Below are positions 35,401-47,113 of a stretch of 64,000 nt of DNA, in pieces. Under the pieces are notes generated by a model. The model was not told the origin of the DNA. It ran no database searches and saw only the letters and a program-made list of their open reading frames with translations. Origin of the DNA: Pleurodeles waltl (taxonomy: Eukaryota > Chordata > Amphibia > Caudata > Salamandridae); contig NC_090444.1 in NCBI RefSeq assembly GCF_031143425.1, positions 1,349,560,323 through 1,349,624,322 of the forward strand, in the 5' to 3' direction. Position 1 is the stretch's first letter, and every line of letters begins with the position of its first letter. A program made the translations under genes and the position numbers.

Positions 35401-36222
35401 GGGCCATATTTATACTTTTCGACGCACAACTGTGCCAACTCAGTTGTGCGTCAAAAAAGATAACGCCGGCTAACGCCATTCTGAAGCGCCATGCGGGTGC
35501 CGTATTTATTCAATGACGTTAGCCGGCGTTAGCCGGCGGAGCTGCCTGGTGTGCGTGAAAAAAAATGACTTACACCAGGCAGCGCCAGCGTAGGGGAAAA
35601 TGGAGCTTGGGCGCCAAAAAATGGGGCAAGTCAGGCTGAGGCAAAATTTTCGCCTCAACCCGATTTGCGCCATTTTTTTTTACTCCCAACCCCCATTGAA
35701 ATGACTCCAGTCTTAGCAAAGACAGGAGACATGCCCCCTTACCCAATGGCCATGCCCAGGGGACTTATGTCCCCTGGGCATGGTCATTGGGCATAGTGGC
35801 ATGTAGGGGGGCACAAATCAGGCCCCCCTATGCCACAAAAAAACAAAAAACAAATACTGGGTCCCTCAATCCTTGGGCGTCCTCCTGGGGTGGGCAAGGG
35901 TGGCAGGGGGTGTCCCTGGGGGCATGGGAGGGCACCTCTGGGCTCCTTCCGAGCCCACAGGTCCCTTAACGCCTGCCCTGACCAGGCGCTAAAAAACGAC
36001 GCAAAAGCGGCTAGACGTCATTTTTTTTGACCCGCCCACTCCCGGGCGTCATTTTTGCCCGGGAGTATAAATACGGCGCACATGCCTCGGAGTCATTTTT
36101 TAGACGGGAACGCCTACCTTGCATATCATTAATGCAAGGAAGGTGTCCACGCTAAAAAATGACGCAAACTCCATGAACTTTGGCGCTAGATGCGTCTAAC
36201 GCCAAAGTATAAATATGGAGTT
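35401..36222. mobile_element. Fold-back MITE, copy 3, right end missing
   Basis: It starts with the full family terminus GGGCCATATTTATAC at 35401 and follows copy 1 closely through the central hairpin (about 35739-35793). It stops at 36222, just after the subterminal AGTATAAATATGGAGTT, so the last roughly 90 bp and the right terminal repeat are absent. A deletion joined it to the Gypsy leader. Confidence 0.75.
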
Positions 36223-36435
36223 CGAGCAGCAAGTCACGAGTCATCCAAATAAGCAGGCAGCCGGGGCAAAAGGGTTCACAGGAAAAGGGCACCTGGGAGT
36301 AAAACAGTATCTGTAAACTGCTGCACATAGAAGTTAGATCCGTAAAGTTGAGCCTACAAATGAAACTTGATACCACGATTGATAATCCTTATGCAGCGTG
36401 GATCAGAACTGGGCAGTTGTCGCTTATCCCCAATT
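36223..36435 (-). other. Gypsy leader next to the 5' LTR
   Basis: About 210 bp lie between MITE copy 3 and the LTR. In the element's orientation it begins AATTGGGGATAAGCG directly after the LTR end. The primer binding site should be there (TTGGGGATAAGC), but I could not match it to a specific tRNA. Confidence 0.45.
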
Positions 36436-37378
36436 TGTAGTGGGCATTACACATCATATTGAGCCATGTGAATACAGTTAAAGAAAGTTTTATTTTCCAC
36501 AACTACCCTGATCAGCTGGTCTCCTTCGGTGCAGAGACCAAATCACATTTTCAAACCACAATAGCTCCAATGTTCTGCGTTCCATATTCCCTTCAAGGAA
36601 CATTGACTCAACCTTCTCGGTTACAAATATGGAGAACCTTGGCATAGCATAAAACAAAACTGTATCGTCTTTTGGCGTTGGAGTAGGCTGCTTTATATTT
36701 GAGAGCATTTGTTTACCATTTGTTTACTTTTGTGCTTTTTATGTAAGTTATTTGTTGGGAAGCAAGATTCAGGGGCTTACTATGTTTAGTTGAAATAGAA
36801 TGGGCGCAAGAGAAGTGAGGAGTATGTTTGGGGCTGAGCTCATCGATTAGGGAGAAGTGGATCCTTTAATGGTCTGCTTGCAATCCTAGATCGTAAGGGT
36901 TGATGAGATAAAGAGTATGTGACTTTGTCAGTTGACTGATAAGAAAAAAGGAGATATTGTCCAGGGCATCTGGTCATCTATGGTAACCCAGGGGTATTCG
37001 TAGGAAGAATCTTCTGTCCAGATGTTGGAATCATTGATGAACATCATCTGAATGTTCATCTTCAGATGATGGATTTTCACAGTGTAAGATCAAGAGGTGC
37101 AGTGGGGAATGAGATGATGTACTCATGCGAGTACGATAGATTATATATTCCATGAATGGCCTGGACTGTTTTGATACAGATTTGATTAACATGTATTGAA
37201 AAGACCCACAGAAATTGCAATAAATCTCCCTATAATTGCAAGGTATTTGAGACTGCCACTTCAAACTACTGTGCCTTTGAGCACCTGATTTCTGCGTTCC
37301 CTAATTTCTCATCATCTCAATGATGTACTGCAAACCTGCATACAACTTGAGGACATCTTGAAATTAGCCCCATTAACA
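36436..37378 (-). repeat. Gypsy-type LTR, complete copy (943 bp)
   Basis: Bounded by TGTAG on the left and TTAACA on the right, giving TGT...ACA on the minus strand. The inner 932 bp match the solo LTR at 28464-29395 with about 11 differences. AATAAA on the minus strand near 36490 gives a polyadenylation signal close to the LTR 3' end. It lies on the correct side of the gag-pol remnants to be their 5' LTR, although the rest is far more decayed than this LTR. Confidence 0.72.
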
Positions 37379-37619
37379 CAAGGATTGCCAAACAGAATCC
37401 TGCTTTAAAAAAAAAAAAACGATCTTAATTAGGTTTTATAGCATCATAATACAGATCATGAAACATTAATTAGCACAGACCATTTGCACAAATCAAGGCA
37501 ATTATGATCCCACTATAATCACTATACATATGTTATGCCACTCCGGGTCTATCAGGAGTTATTGGTTCATTGAAATATAAACTAGAGTATAGAAAACAAT
37601 AAGCCATGACATCAGCAGT

Positions 37620-38420
37620 CTTACGCAAGAGGAACTAAAGATGAGAAAACAGTTTCCCCCATCTCATAGCATGCCGGCCCCACATGCCCACCTCTATTTT
37701 CTGGAAATTGCTGCCCTGAGGAGGTGGGATCTCGCACCTCTTCACCCCTGCACACCTCACCTCCCATCACCAAGGCGATTAAACATGAGTCAGGGGGGGA
37801 GCGGTGCCCTGCATCGCAGAATCCATTACCAACAGGGTAAGCACCTCTCTCCTGCGCAGGGAGCATCTCCTGGGATGCCTGTAAGACCCCCCAACAAGCT
37901 TTCTGAGTCTGTCTTATGCAGCCCTCATGCCTCCTCCCGCCACAGCACCACTGACTCACTTGAGTGTTGCCGCCCACCAGTGTCCCAGGCGGGCATTGTG
38001 TTAGCCTTCCAATGCATGACAATTAACCTGTGGACCATCAGCAATGCCACGTCTTTGAAACAGTTTGCAGCGCTTCCTATTTTCATGTGTCTAAACAGTC
38101 CCAGGATGCCACTCTCCAGGGTGTTGAGGTCAGTTCGGCCTGTTAAGTCATCTAGTGTGTTTGTGTCCTTGCGTCACAGGTCTTTGGCCATAGGACAGTG
38201 CCAGAACATATGGTCAGTGTCGTGCTCTTGACACCGTTGACAGGTCTGTCACTCACTCACCTGGTTCCGACTGTGGAAGCGGTGCTGGATATCGTATGCC
38301 CCCCAGATGGCAGCCCACAATCAAGGAACCCTAAACCCTTAAATCATACACTGCCCTACAGGGAAAGAGGGGGTTGGGACAAAATAAGAAAAGATAGACT
38401 TGTGGCACAGGTCCTGCTTT
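37620..38420 (-). pseudogene. L1-D ORF2 C-terminal part with zinc knuckle
   Basis: Near 38245-38190 the minus strand reads CQRCQEHDTDHMFWHCPMA, a CX2C...HX4C zinc knuckle that L1 ORF2 proteins carry at the C-terminus. Further on, RLIVMHWKA parallels RLIGMSWKA in L1-A. The frame changes afterwards. Confidence 0.65.
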
Positions 38421-38449
38421 GCTGCCTTGCGACACTGCGTAAGAGGTTC

Positions 38450-38990
38450 TGCACTCCCTGGACCTTTTGTGTTGGTGTGGGTGTAGAGCACTGGAAATAA
38501 AAAAAAGAATAGTTTACCAACAGTTCTTAGCATGCACAGATTATGTAATTATTCACGATAAATATATATACACTTACAGGCTTCACCACAAGGACTGCAT
38601 GAGAGCAGGTACAAATCAAGATTTAAGGCTGGAGTTTCTGTCACTCGCAAGAATTCAGTTTGCTGTACAAGTTCTTATACATATATAGTGCGCTCTAATA
38701 AGTCCTCTATTGTTTTTATAACAACAATTTGTCAAGAAATACTGGTGGGCAGATTTCAGTTCTGATATAATTCAAGTCCAGAGCGCCCACTCTGTAAAGA
38801 AGTTCAGAGTGCTAAAGCTATTGAAACAAAGGTTGTGTCTAATTTCCGGAAAGTGAGCTTTCTCTATTTAGAACTCAGTCTTATAGGTAGTCTTGGACTT
38901 AATCTAAGGATTAGTAGGCACTAATCTGTGATCAAGTACTTAGCCTTGTCTCTTCTACTTAAAACTGGAATCCGGAGGAAGCCTTTGTAG
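38450..38990. other. AT-rich DNA inside L1-D, no gene
   Basis: This 540-bp AT-rich segment does not match the LINE and sits where about 2 kb of ORF2 should be. It is either an unrecognised insertion after a deletion, or unique DNA separating two L1 fragments of separate origin. Confidence 0.5.
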
Positions 38991-38999
38991 CTGTAGCGA

Positions 39000-39600
39000 A
39001 GGAAGCTAAAGAGGAATCGCCACACTGGAAGGGAAGACGACATTGATGGTGTCAGGATCACAGGAGCTGCAGGGAGGCTTGGGCTGAGGAAGACTAGAGT
39101 GCTGACGGAATCTGGTCGACTCAGGAGGTGGGTGCAAGGATGATGCTTGCTCAGGACAGGAACAAGGCCAAGCAATGACTGGAGTTTTGGCCAGGAAGGG
39201 CTGTTGAGCCACATTTGACATGTATATGCTCACTAACAAGATGGGTCTACCATCTAGCTGTCCCTCAGCTAGGACATACATAACGCTCTTTGGGGTCTAT
39301 CTCCATGGCCACGCATCTGAAGGGCATTGAGGGCTGAACCCATAGAAGGGCACCTCTAGCCTTGCCTGAGTACGTGGTGCTGTACCATTGACCACACCAG
39401 CTCTTGTGTAGGCGTGTATATATTCTCCTTTAAATATGTGGGTTTCCTGAATGAATGCAATCTGGGCATCTCATCTCTTAATGTATTGCTGTACTGCATA
39501 TCTTTTGCACGCTGTCCCCATAGCCCGGATGTTCCTCGTTATGGAGCACAGTCTAGTCATAGTGACCACTCTGTAAGTAGGTGCTCAGTGGGTTCAAAGA
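39000..39600 (-). pseudogene. L1-D ORF2 endonuclease N-terminal part
   Basis: Minus-strand reading near 39540-39400 gives NIRAMGTACKRYAVQQYIK and IAFIQETHI, the start of an APE-type endonuclease; a TGA lies between the two blocks. 39281-39200 continues in another frame with YVLAEGQLDGRPILLVSIY, parallel to YVLLKGTMDGRPLSLLAIY in L1-A. The rest of the domain is lost at about 39000. Confidence 0.65.
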
Positions 39601-40298
39601 CACGCTCCCGTGGGTCACTAGCACAAGGAGTAAGTAGCACACTGGGCTGGCTGAAGTCACTTTGCATGGCTTTGTAAACAAGAAAAACAGAACTTTTAAC
39701 TTCCAAACCCAGGGCAGCAGAGCGACCTCCAACTGACCAAATAAGCAACAAACATTCCCAGTGGTGGTGATCTCTGGCTTGTGTAACAGTGTAAACAAAA
39801 TCCCACGATGAGAGTAACAAGAGGATGGCTTACCTACCACGGGCAACTGGCACATAGCCAGGAAACATCAGGCTACTAAATAAAGAGCAAGTAGGGGTTT
39901 TGACCCATTCCTTCATAATCATGTAATCCGGAATAAGAGTATTCTGTGACAGTTCCACTAGGCCCATTGTTCAGGTAAATCCTGCCCAGGTGACAGTCTG
40001 GCATGGGGGAAACAGACAGTCTGGTATGCTCTCCAGCAACAGGAAGGCAGACAGGTGCATGCATCCATATGCCAACCAACAGGGTTGGTGGGATACCCTC
40101 CCACTTGGCCCCCGCTCCTTACCTTTGGTGAGTTCAGACCATATTGTCTGTGGCCCTACCTCTGGCAGGACCTATTTGTGGAGAAGGACAATCATAACTT
40201 TTTAATCTGTTGCTTATTAGAAGTTCTATTTTTCAAACAGAACGATGGTGATAGCTTGAGCTGTCGGAGTCAGCCTGAGAGAGCATTTTGTCAAGAGA

Positions 40299-41400
40299 TC
40301 AGATCAGTTGGTAGCAGTCAACAGTGCCTGCATCTGTCCCTCCCGGGCTTGGGCTGGGATGGGGTGCCATTGACTCCTGCATCTCTGCCTCCACAATTCC
40401 CTGTTGGGCTCTGTCCATTTGTGGTTGCGTTGTCAGCGTGTTCAGCACTGAAACTTTGCACTGCTGCTGCTCCACCCACTCCCAGTCATCTTCTGGCTCA
40501 GTGAAGAAGTAGCTGGGTCTGTTTACCATGACCTTTAACTTGGTCGGTAATAATAATGTATACGACAGCCCTACCGACCATAGTCTTTTCTTCACTCCCA
40601 GGACTGAGGCCCTGAGGCGAGGTACGGCCAAGGTGTAATCTGGGAATAGAGCTATGCGTCCATTCTTGTGCACGATGGAGCCTGCAGTGCGTCCTGCTCG
40701 TAGGATCATCAATCTGGCCTCGACTGACCTAGGGGAAGCCCCCTCTGGTGGCCTCCTTGCGCGCACTCGATTTGCCCACTCCACCAGGTAATGAGTTGAC
40801 AGCTGTGTAGGCGCTACTGTTCGTGCCAGCCATGTTTCAAAGAACGTCACCAGGTCCTTCTGGAAAGCTAACATACCAATATTAATGCAGCCTGAACGAC
40901 CTTCAGAGTCTTCTGCCCTGCTCTCAAGTTCATGGACTTTAGCCATGAGGATCTTGACCTGCACCTCTAGATATGATACCATTAGTCAGAGAGTGTCCTG
41001 GGGGTTGGGGGGATGTGAGCCTAAAGTGCAGCTGGCCCTCTCCTACAAGTCCCAGGCCCTTGGAGCCTCACCAGCACAGCCCATGCAGGCTGCCAATCAA
41101 ATCCTTGCCTGGGGGTTGGGGAGAGCACAGGCGTAAGGGGACGCCGTCAAGAAGCAGCACCAACTGAGAGGAGGGGTTGTGGAAGGGGGTCAACGCGGGT
41201 AGTCGATACAAATGCTGTGGCTCTCCATGGCCCCCTCTATTGTCCTCTGGCCAGCCCACGGGCCTCGCAGCTTCGGTGAACACAGGGTTTTGCTCCACCT
41301 CCCAGTCCACCTGCAGCCTAAAAAAACGGCTCATTCGGCATGCTCATCTCTCATTGCATGATCCTCTGCGGTCTGTGCAAAGTCGGCAAGGATGGCGATA
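40299..41400 (-). pseudogene. L1-D ORF1 (RNA-binding protein)
   Basis: A 227-codon frame from 40982 keeps the ORF1 layout. A coiled-coil segment comes first (YLEVQVKILMAKVHELESRA, residues 4-23). Next are the central RNA-binding-like part (NIGMLAFQKDLVTFFETWL) and IMILRAG/ALFPDYTLAVPR-type blocks. The family-specific FFTEPEDDWEWVEQ closes it. It is the best preserved ORF1 of the four L1 copies. The true start probably lies upstream of 40982, toward 41400, where the frame is broken. Confidence 0.7.
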
Positions 41401-42076
41401 AATGGTGTTGGATCATGGGTCGTCTGAACGGAGCGATTCTAGATCACGTCCCCCACATTGCCGCGGCTGGCCATGCCCCAAGCAGAACCATGTTTTTATT
41501 GTTATCATTGTTATTGCGTTTTGCCAGAATATTACAACAACATATATGTATCACAGTGCATGTAAGGAACAGAAACATTTCAATGTAGCACATTACGGGA
41601 CGGTCCACTGTCAGCAGTCACCTGTGAATAACTGTACAACAATATACAGTAATAGTATATGAGTGAAGGAGAAAGAGCAACTATGTTGTGTCACCTTGAG
41701 GATGTTAAATGCACAAGATAAAACAAAATAAAATTCTTACATAACTGGTTGGTATCAAACTGAGGATGGGGGAATGGCGGGGCATAATGGCAATTAAGGT
41801 AAAAGAAGGAGAAAAGAGGAGAGTGGTGCAAGGGGCATTGAGAGGGATCTATATTGAGCAAACTCGCCATGACGGTATGCTTTGTGGAGAATTGTCTGGA
41901 TTTCAGGCTATGGGAAGGGGCAGTGAACTGTGGCTATTGGGGCAGGTCGTCTGACCTTGTATGTTGAATAAATTCTAGTAACAGAGCCACCCAGGTTGGA
42001 GATATGAGCTGTTTGTGCAAGGGGGGGACTTTTTCATAACAAAGAGCCTCCTCCTCTCCTGTCGCCCATTTACATA

Positions 42077-45000
42077 CTACCCCATACCAGGCCTCGAGTG
42101 GAGGGGCAGTTTGGATAACGCCAGTGGAGGGTGAGTGTGTTTAGCAAGGAGAAGGGCCAAGGAGGCGAAGCGAGTGCTGACTTTGTGGCAGCTACGGTTT
42201 TTGAAAATGCCTAATGAGCATGCTTTCCAGGTGTGAATTTCAGGCAATTCTGTGACTGTTTTCAGAACTTCTTGCATCATATGTCAGTAATGTTGGAGGG
42301 TCGGACAAGACCACAGCATGTGTTTTAGGTCTTCGTCTGGTGCTTGGCAGCAAGGGCAGCTTGCTTATACATCTGGGAAATAACAGTTGATTTGGGACGG
42401 GGTAAAGTGAGCTCCTCGTAGAAGGAAAAATATTTTTAAAACAGGAATTTCGCGAGACTTGCTGGGGGAATTCGAGGGCCTGCTGCCATTCTTTGTCATG
42501 CAATGCTCTCCTAAAGTCGTCCTCCCATTTGTGCCTGAGGGAAGTCAGGGGAAGTGCTGATAGGTCCCTGATGGCTTTGTAGAGCCAAGTAATGAGATGT
42601 CTGCCATTCCTCATGGTGAGTGCGGTTTGTATGGCTGGATGGGTAGTGGGCTTTGCATCTGTGGTATGCCATAGAAGTTGGCAGGTACAGACCACCTGCC
42701 TTCTGAAGGAGGAATTGACCTGGTGGTAGGTGTAGTCAGTCATTACTTGTTAAGAGGAAAGAAGGTGACCATCTATGAATAAGTCTCCTATGGTGAGGAG
42801 TAATTGAACCATCCAAGGTAACATCCCGCTGTGTGTTGTGCCAGGGAACCGCATGAGACAGATCAGTGGGAACGCTGTGCATACGTTGGCGCCCTGTTGC
42901 TAAACGTGAAGTGCGGGTGATACAGTTTCCAGCCACTGTAATCTGTAGTGTGGGGATATTGGGGGCGTGAACTTGGGGAGCAAGCAACTCCATATTGTGG
43001 CCAGAGGAAGGATTCCTGTGCCAGGCTTAGTCTCGCCCATATTTCGCCCGGCTGTCCATCGGGAAAGCCATTGTAACTAAGCTGCTAAATAATCAGATTT
43101 GAACAAAGGTGTGGCCAGTGCATTGGTAGCTTTAGCTTCCAAAGGGCCACTCTGTGTCTCTAAGTGCCACTGATTAAGCTTCCCAACAGGGTATCCAATT
43201 CCTGGAAGAAGGTGCGAGGTGGGACAACTAGAAGATTTTCGAATAAGTAGAGGAGTCTTGGTACCAGAATCATTTTTGATAGGGCTATTTACCCAGTGGG
43301 GACCATGGTAAGCAATCACCAGAACCAGATTTGTGCTCTTATACCCAGTTATTGCAAGGTTCCTACAATGTGGCTGGAGTGTGCTATAATTGTATCCCTA
43401 GATAGCGCCCCGTGCCAATGTAGGGGGGTGACCCCCAGATGGACTGGTTGTTCCTGTTGTGCTGAATTAAGAGGGTAGAGAGTTGACTTTTCCCAGTTCA
43501 CTCACAGCCCAGCAGCTGCAGCAAATGCCGACAGGGTATCGCGCATTAGGGTATGATCATGCATGATGTCACGGAGCTAGATCAATAAATCGTCCGTATA
43601 GAGGGATACTGAGTGGGTCCTGTCTTCCAGTAGTATGCCCCAGTTGTAGCCTTCTGTCCAGGGACATATGGCTAGGTGCTCCATCGCAAGGGCAAACGTG
43701 TAACAGAGGGATCCCTGTCTAGTTCCCTGGTAGTCTGGGAAGGAGGCTGAGAATGAGCTTCCCAGATGCACCCTGAAGGTTGGTTCAGTGTATAGCAATT
43801 TGGTGTAGGCTTGCAATCTCTGTCCCGCTCCCCCACAAGTGAGCACGTAAAAGAGGTAGGGCCATGTTAGGGTATCAAATGCCTTTTGCAGGTCTAAAAT
43901 TAGGCACACTGCCTGTGGGAATCGTTCCATGTACACAGAAGAGACAGTGGATATTTTGAGACATGCTGCGCCCTTGGACAAACCCATTCTGGCCCATATA
44001 TATATAAGGTCAGGGAGGACGAAAGCGTACCGATCAGCAAGTATTTTCCCCAGTGGTCTGCGCCTAGGATCCTTATCGGACGGTAAGATGGGAGATGTGG
44101 GGTTCCTGCCTGGTTTGCAAAGAGACTAAAAGGGATTCCCGCATTGAAAGGGAGAGTTCCCCAGCATTCAGGGCTGCCTCATACAGAGCAACCAGGTGGA
44201 CCACCAGGAGCTCTGAAAAAGTGCTGTAGTACTCTAGGGGAAGCCCATCTTGTCCCAATAACTTGTTGCAAACCAAGTCTTGGAAGGCGTGGACCACAAT
44301 CGCTGTAGTTATTTTTACATCCAGGGCGCAGCTAGAGTCAGAGGGGATATGGGGTAATCCAATCCTGTGCAAGAAATGGGTCGAGTAATCCTTCTGCGAG
44401 TCTGGTGGGGCACTGTATACTGTGGTGCAGTATTCATAAAATGTTTGGAGGATTTCCTCTGCGTGTAGACAGCGTGGCCGGAGGGTGTGAATATCTTGGT
44501 AACTTGTGTAATCCTGTGGTCTTGTTGAATCAGCCAGGCTAAGAGATGGTTGGATTTATTGCCTTCTCAGTGGAGTCTAGCTGCGTGGGCTGAAAAGTTG
44601 AAGCGGCGAAGGAGCTCCAAGAGTGCTACATAGCTTGTTTTTGCTGTGACTAGTGGGGTGGTTAGTGTGGAGTCACGACCAGCTGCCTTTCCCAGCTCCA
44701 CTAGATGTTTTTTTTTTTCCGATTAGGATTTCCCGCTCCAACGTTCTCCGGACTCCCACTGTCTGTTGGATGTAGTCACCGCAGATCACTACTTTGAAAG
44801 CGTCCCATTTAAGCATTCTAGTGGATGCTGTTTCATGATTTTCAGCAAAATATTGTTGAATATGGGTGCTTTGTTCATCCTGGAAGACGGGGCCTCCAGG
44901 GTATTGAACGGGCGGCGTCAGGTAGGTGAGGAGGCCTGGGGGATTGTCCATCCAAAATCAATGTAATGTTCTTTGTGGTTGGAAACTACTCAGCCCAAAT

Positions 45001-45130
45001 AGTCAGTGTGGGCTATCAGGGGCACTCGGGTGGTGGAACAGAGAAAGTGGTCCAGGCGTACATGGAGTGCATGTGGTTTACAATAAAAAGAATACAGTTT
45101 GGCTAAATGCTTTGATGTCTTCCCTCGTTG
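42077..45130 (-). pseudogene. L1-C ORF2
   Basis: It starts within the endonuclease (YSFYCKPHALHVRLDHFL near 45070), because the first part is deleted. 44951-44673 has KWDAFKVVICGDYIQQ. RT begins near 44372 (VVHAFQDLVCNKLLGQDGLP) and has LILDLQKAFDTLTWPYL (motif A), GTRQGSLCYTFALAMEHL (motif B) and SLYTDDLLI (motif C, YTDD at 43589-43600). The C-terminal zinc knuckle, CPCC..H..C with HMLWSCPTLQHY, is near 42360-42290. Stops and frame changes separate these blocks, so the protein is not made. Confidence 0.78.
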
Positions 45131-45179
45131 GTTTTGGCGTGGTTTGGGGGGTGTTTTGGTCACGGGCGAGCGGCGTAGG

Positions 45180-45990
45180 AGAGTCGTGCCATACTGTTGG
45201 CCCACTGAGTCCCACGCATCCTTGGGATCGTTGAAGTGCTAGGCACCTTTGAATAAGATTTTAAGATGTGCTGGGAAGAGAAGCTAGTACTGGACCCCCA
45301 ATAGGCGCAAGTGTTTCTTGATCTCTAGAAAAGCTCGCTGGTGCTCTACTGTCCTTGTGTAATCGGGAAGCAATGGAACCACTTTATCCTCAACTTGAAG
45401 GGGGCCATGAGAGCAGGCAGCTCAAAGTATGGCGTCTCGTTCTTTGAAGTGGAGAAGTTTTGCCAACATTGGACATGGGGGATGCCCAGATGGTGTCTCC
45501 AAGCAGGTACACATTGTGACCATTCTAGTGTGAAGGAGGAGGGGGTGATGTCTGTGCTAGGCCTAAAAGTCTTGAACCAAATCTCCAGGTAGGCGATTGG
45601 GTCTTGGGCTTCCACTCCCTCAGGGAGACCCAGAATGCCCACGTTGCTCCTCTGGGATTGACCATCAATGTCCTCTGCCCTCTCCTCCAGCCTGCGTTCT
45701 TGGTCCTGCAGATCCTGGGTAGTGCACTGGTTGTCTGTTATGATGAGCTGTGAGAGGGTCAACGTTTTTTTGCTGTTGGCAACCTTTTTTGACTGTTTCT
45801 GGTGTTCATCACAAGGGAAACAGAGCTCAGTGGCCAGTGTACGAAGCCATGCCTCATTTGAGACACATGAGTGTTCTGTGGCTGCCAGAACCTGATCGAG
45901 TTTATCAGAAGTGGATATTGTTGAGACAGCTCCTGTCTGTGACGTATCAGAAACGGTTGATTGAGGGCCGTGCCTGTGGAGGAGGGGCCC
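45180..45990 (-). pseudogene. L1-C ORF1
   Basis: The 138-codon frame from 45762 has a coiled-coil stretch (QDLQDQERRLEERAEDIDGQ) followed by SNVGILGLPEGVEAQDPIAY, the standard junction into the RNA-binding core. After 45346 the reading continues in another frame to a LLFPAHLKI block and NDPKDAWDSV, equivalent to the FF.EP.D.WEW ending of L1-D. The frame change makes it inactive. Confidence 0.7.
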
Positions 45991-47113
45991 TGTGTGGCCG
46001 AGCTGAGTCTACCTATGGTGCAAGGTAAGTCGTTGGGAAGAAGATGGGTTGCAGTCACTACGTAGCTACGGAAAGGCTTTCTTGAATATGGTTGTCCAGG
46101 TTGTGTGAGAGGTCTTAGTTGGCCAAAGAAAGTGGTGAGCATGTAGGCACACCTGGGGGAGGGGGGGCAACAGAGATCTGGGTGGGGAAAGGAACCAGAG
46201 GGAGGGTCCCATTGTACCTTAAAATAGTCCCCGGTGTACGCGCTCGGACCTGAATGCTGATTGTGAAGGGGGGAAGTCTTCAAGCCTGCATTCCTGTGTA
46301 CTCTGCTTTGGTGGTTGTCTCTTGTAGGAGCATAGGCAGATGCAGTATTGGAATATCCCTTTACCTATGCACCGATCCGAGCACAGTTGGGGGGAGGAAG
46401 TGTGGGGCAGTAGATAGATATAGTCGTACAGCGTGGTCCAGGGTAGGGCATGCCAGGGTACCCCAACCGTTTACCTCCCAACTATGCACTGTGGCGCTGG
46501 TGCGTTATGGTACTGGTGTTAAAGTTTGATGAGTAGCGTAAGTTTGGGGGGGCTCCCCCGAGCACTGAAGCATCTATTTGCTTTTCTCCTTTTTTGGGAA
46601 TGCCTCCTCTTGTGCTCTGGTCCTCTCTGGCACGCACCAATGAGAGCTCTGATGTACAGCAGGGGGTGGGGGGTCAGTAGGCCTCAGGTGGGGATGCGGC
46701 AAGCTGCTCCAATGTGCTGCTATGCTGAGAGGCAGAAAGTGGGTCGGTGCTCACCTGTGATTTTAAGTCGTGGAGGTGGTAAGTTTCAGCCCATGTCAGA
46801 GCAGCACCTATGGTCCATGGCACCTCTGGGCCCCGCAGCAACACTTCTTATCTTCCTGGGAGTAGCACTGGGCCGCCGGGCTGCCTGCTGTCCGGGCCCC
46901 AATGCAAGCGTCTATCTCTAGAGTCGGGGCGCCACCAAACAGTTTTCTCCGGTCTGGCTCGGTCCTACTGTGTGGTTCTGCGGCCTCATGTGGGACTCTG
47001 GTGAAAACAATCATGGGGCAGGGTCGAGGAATTAGTCCAGGCGCTCAAGTGGAGATCGGGCACAGCAACTCAAGTGACCCTGGGCCGTCATCTCTGCTTT
47101 ATAAGTGCCCCCG

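Larger units (their letters stand above)
30311..37378 (-). mobile_element. Decayed Gypsy-type LTR retrotransposon with nested MITEs
   Basis: On the minus strand a 943-bp LTR (37378-36436) is followed by a leader, gag (34113-33119), protease (near 32130) and RT-RNase H (31640-30450), in canonical order. Three related fold-back MITEs interrupt it: 35401-36222, 34117-35040 and 32191-33115. At 30310 the coding sense stops where L1-B begins. No integrase is found, and no near-identical 3' LTR. The LTR at 22617 is too diverged to be its clear partner. The element is inactive. Confidence 0.7.
37615..41485 (-). mobile_element. L1-type LINE, copy D, with replaced middle
   Basis: On the minus strand, ORF1 (41400-40299), the start of ORF2 (about 39600-39000) and the ORF2 C-terminus (38420-37620) are in the right order. 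Between the last two lies 540 bp of unrelated AT-rich DNA (38450-38990), and the whole RT domain is missing. The 5' end meets the 3' end of L1-C near 41485. The left limit is approximate. Confidence 0.65.
41490..47108 (-). mobile_element. L1-type LINE, copy C, main part
   Basis: On the minus strand, 5' untranslated sequence (47108-46000), ORF1 (45990-45180) and ORF2 (45130-42077) lead to a 3' end near 41490, where the minus strand reads CAATAAAAACATG. The 5' end continues beyond the inserted LTR element at 52089-52440. A deletion fuses the end of ORF1 directly to the end of the endonuclease. The total without the insertion is about 6 kb, normal for L1. Confidence 0.75.

Noticed and set aside
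22617..37378. One intact Gypsy element bounded by the LTRs at 22617 and 36436
   Set aside because: The LTRs differ by about 20% over 220 bp and are unrelated beyond that, and no target duplication is visible, so they are not a pair.
28464..37378. One LTR element bounded by the near-identical copies at 28464 and 36436
   Set aside because: The left copy has GGGAG on both sides and L1 sequence on both sides, so it is a solo LTR. Most of the DNA between includes L1-B 5' sequence.
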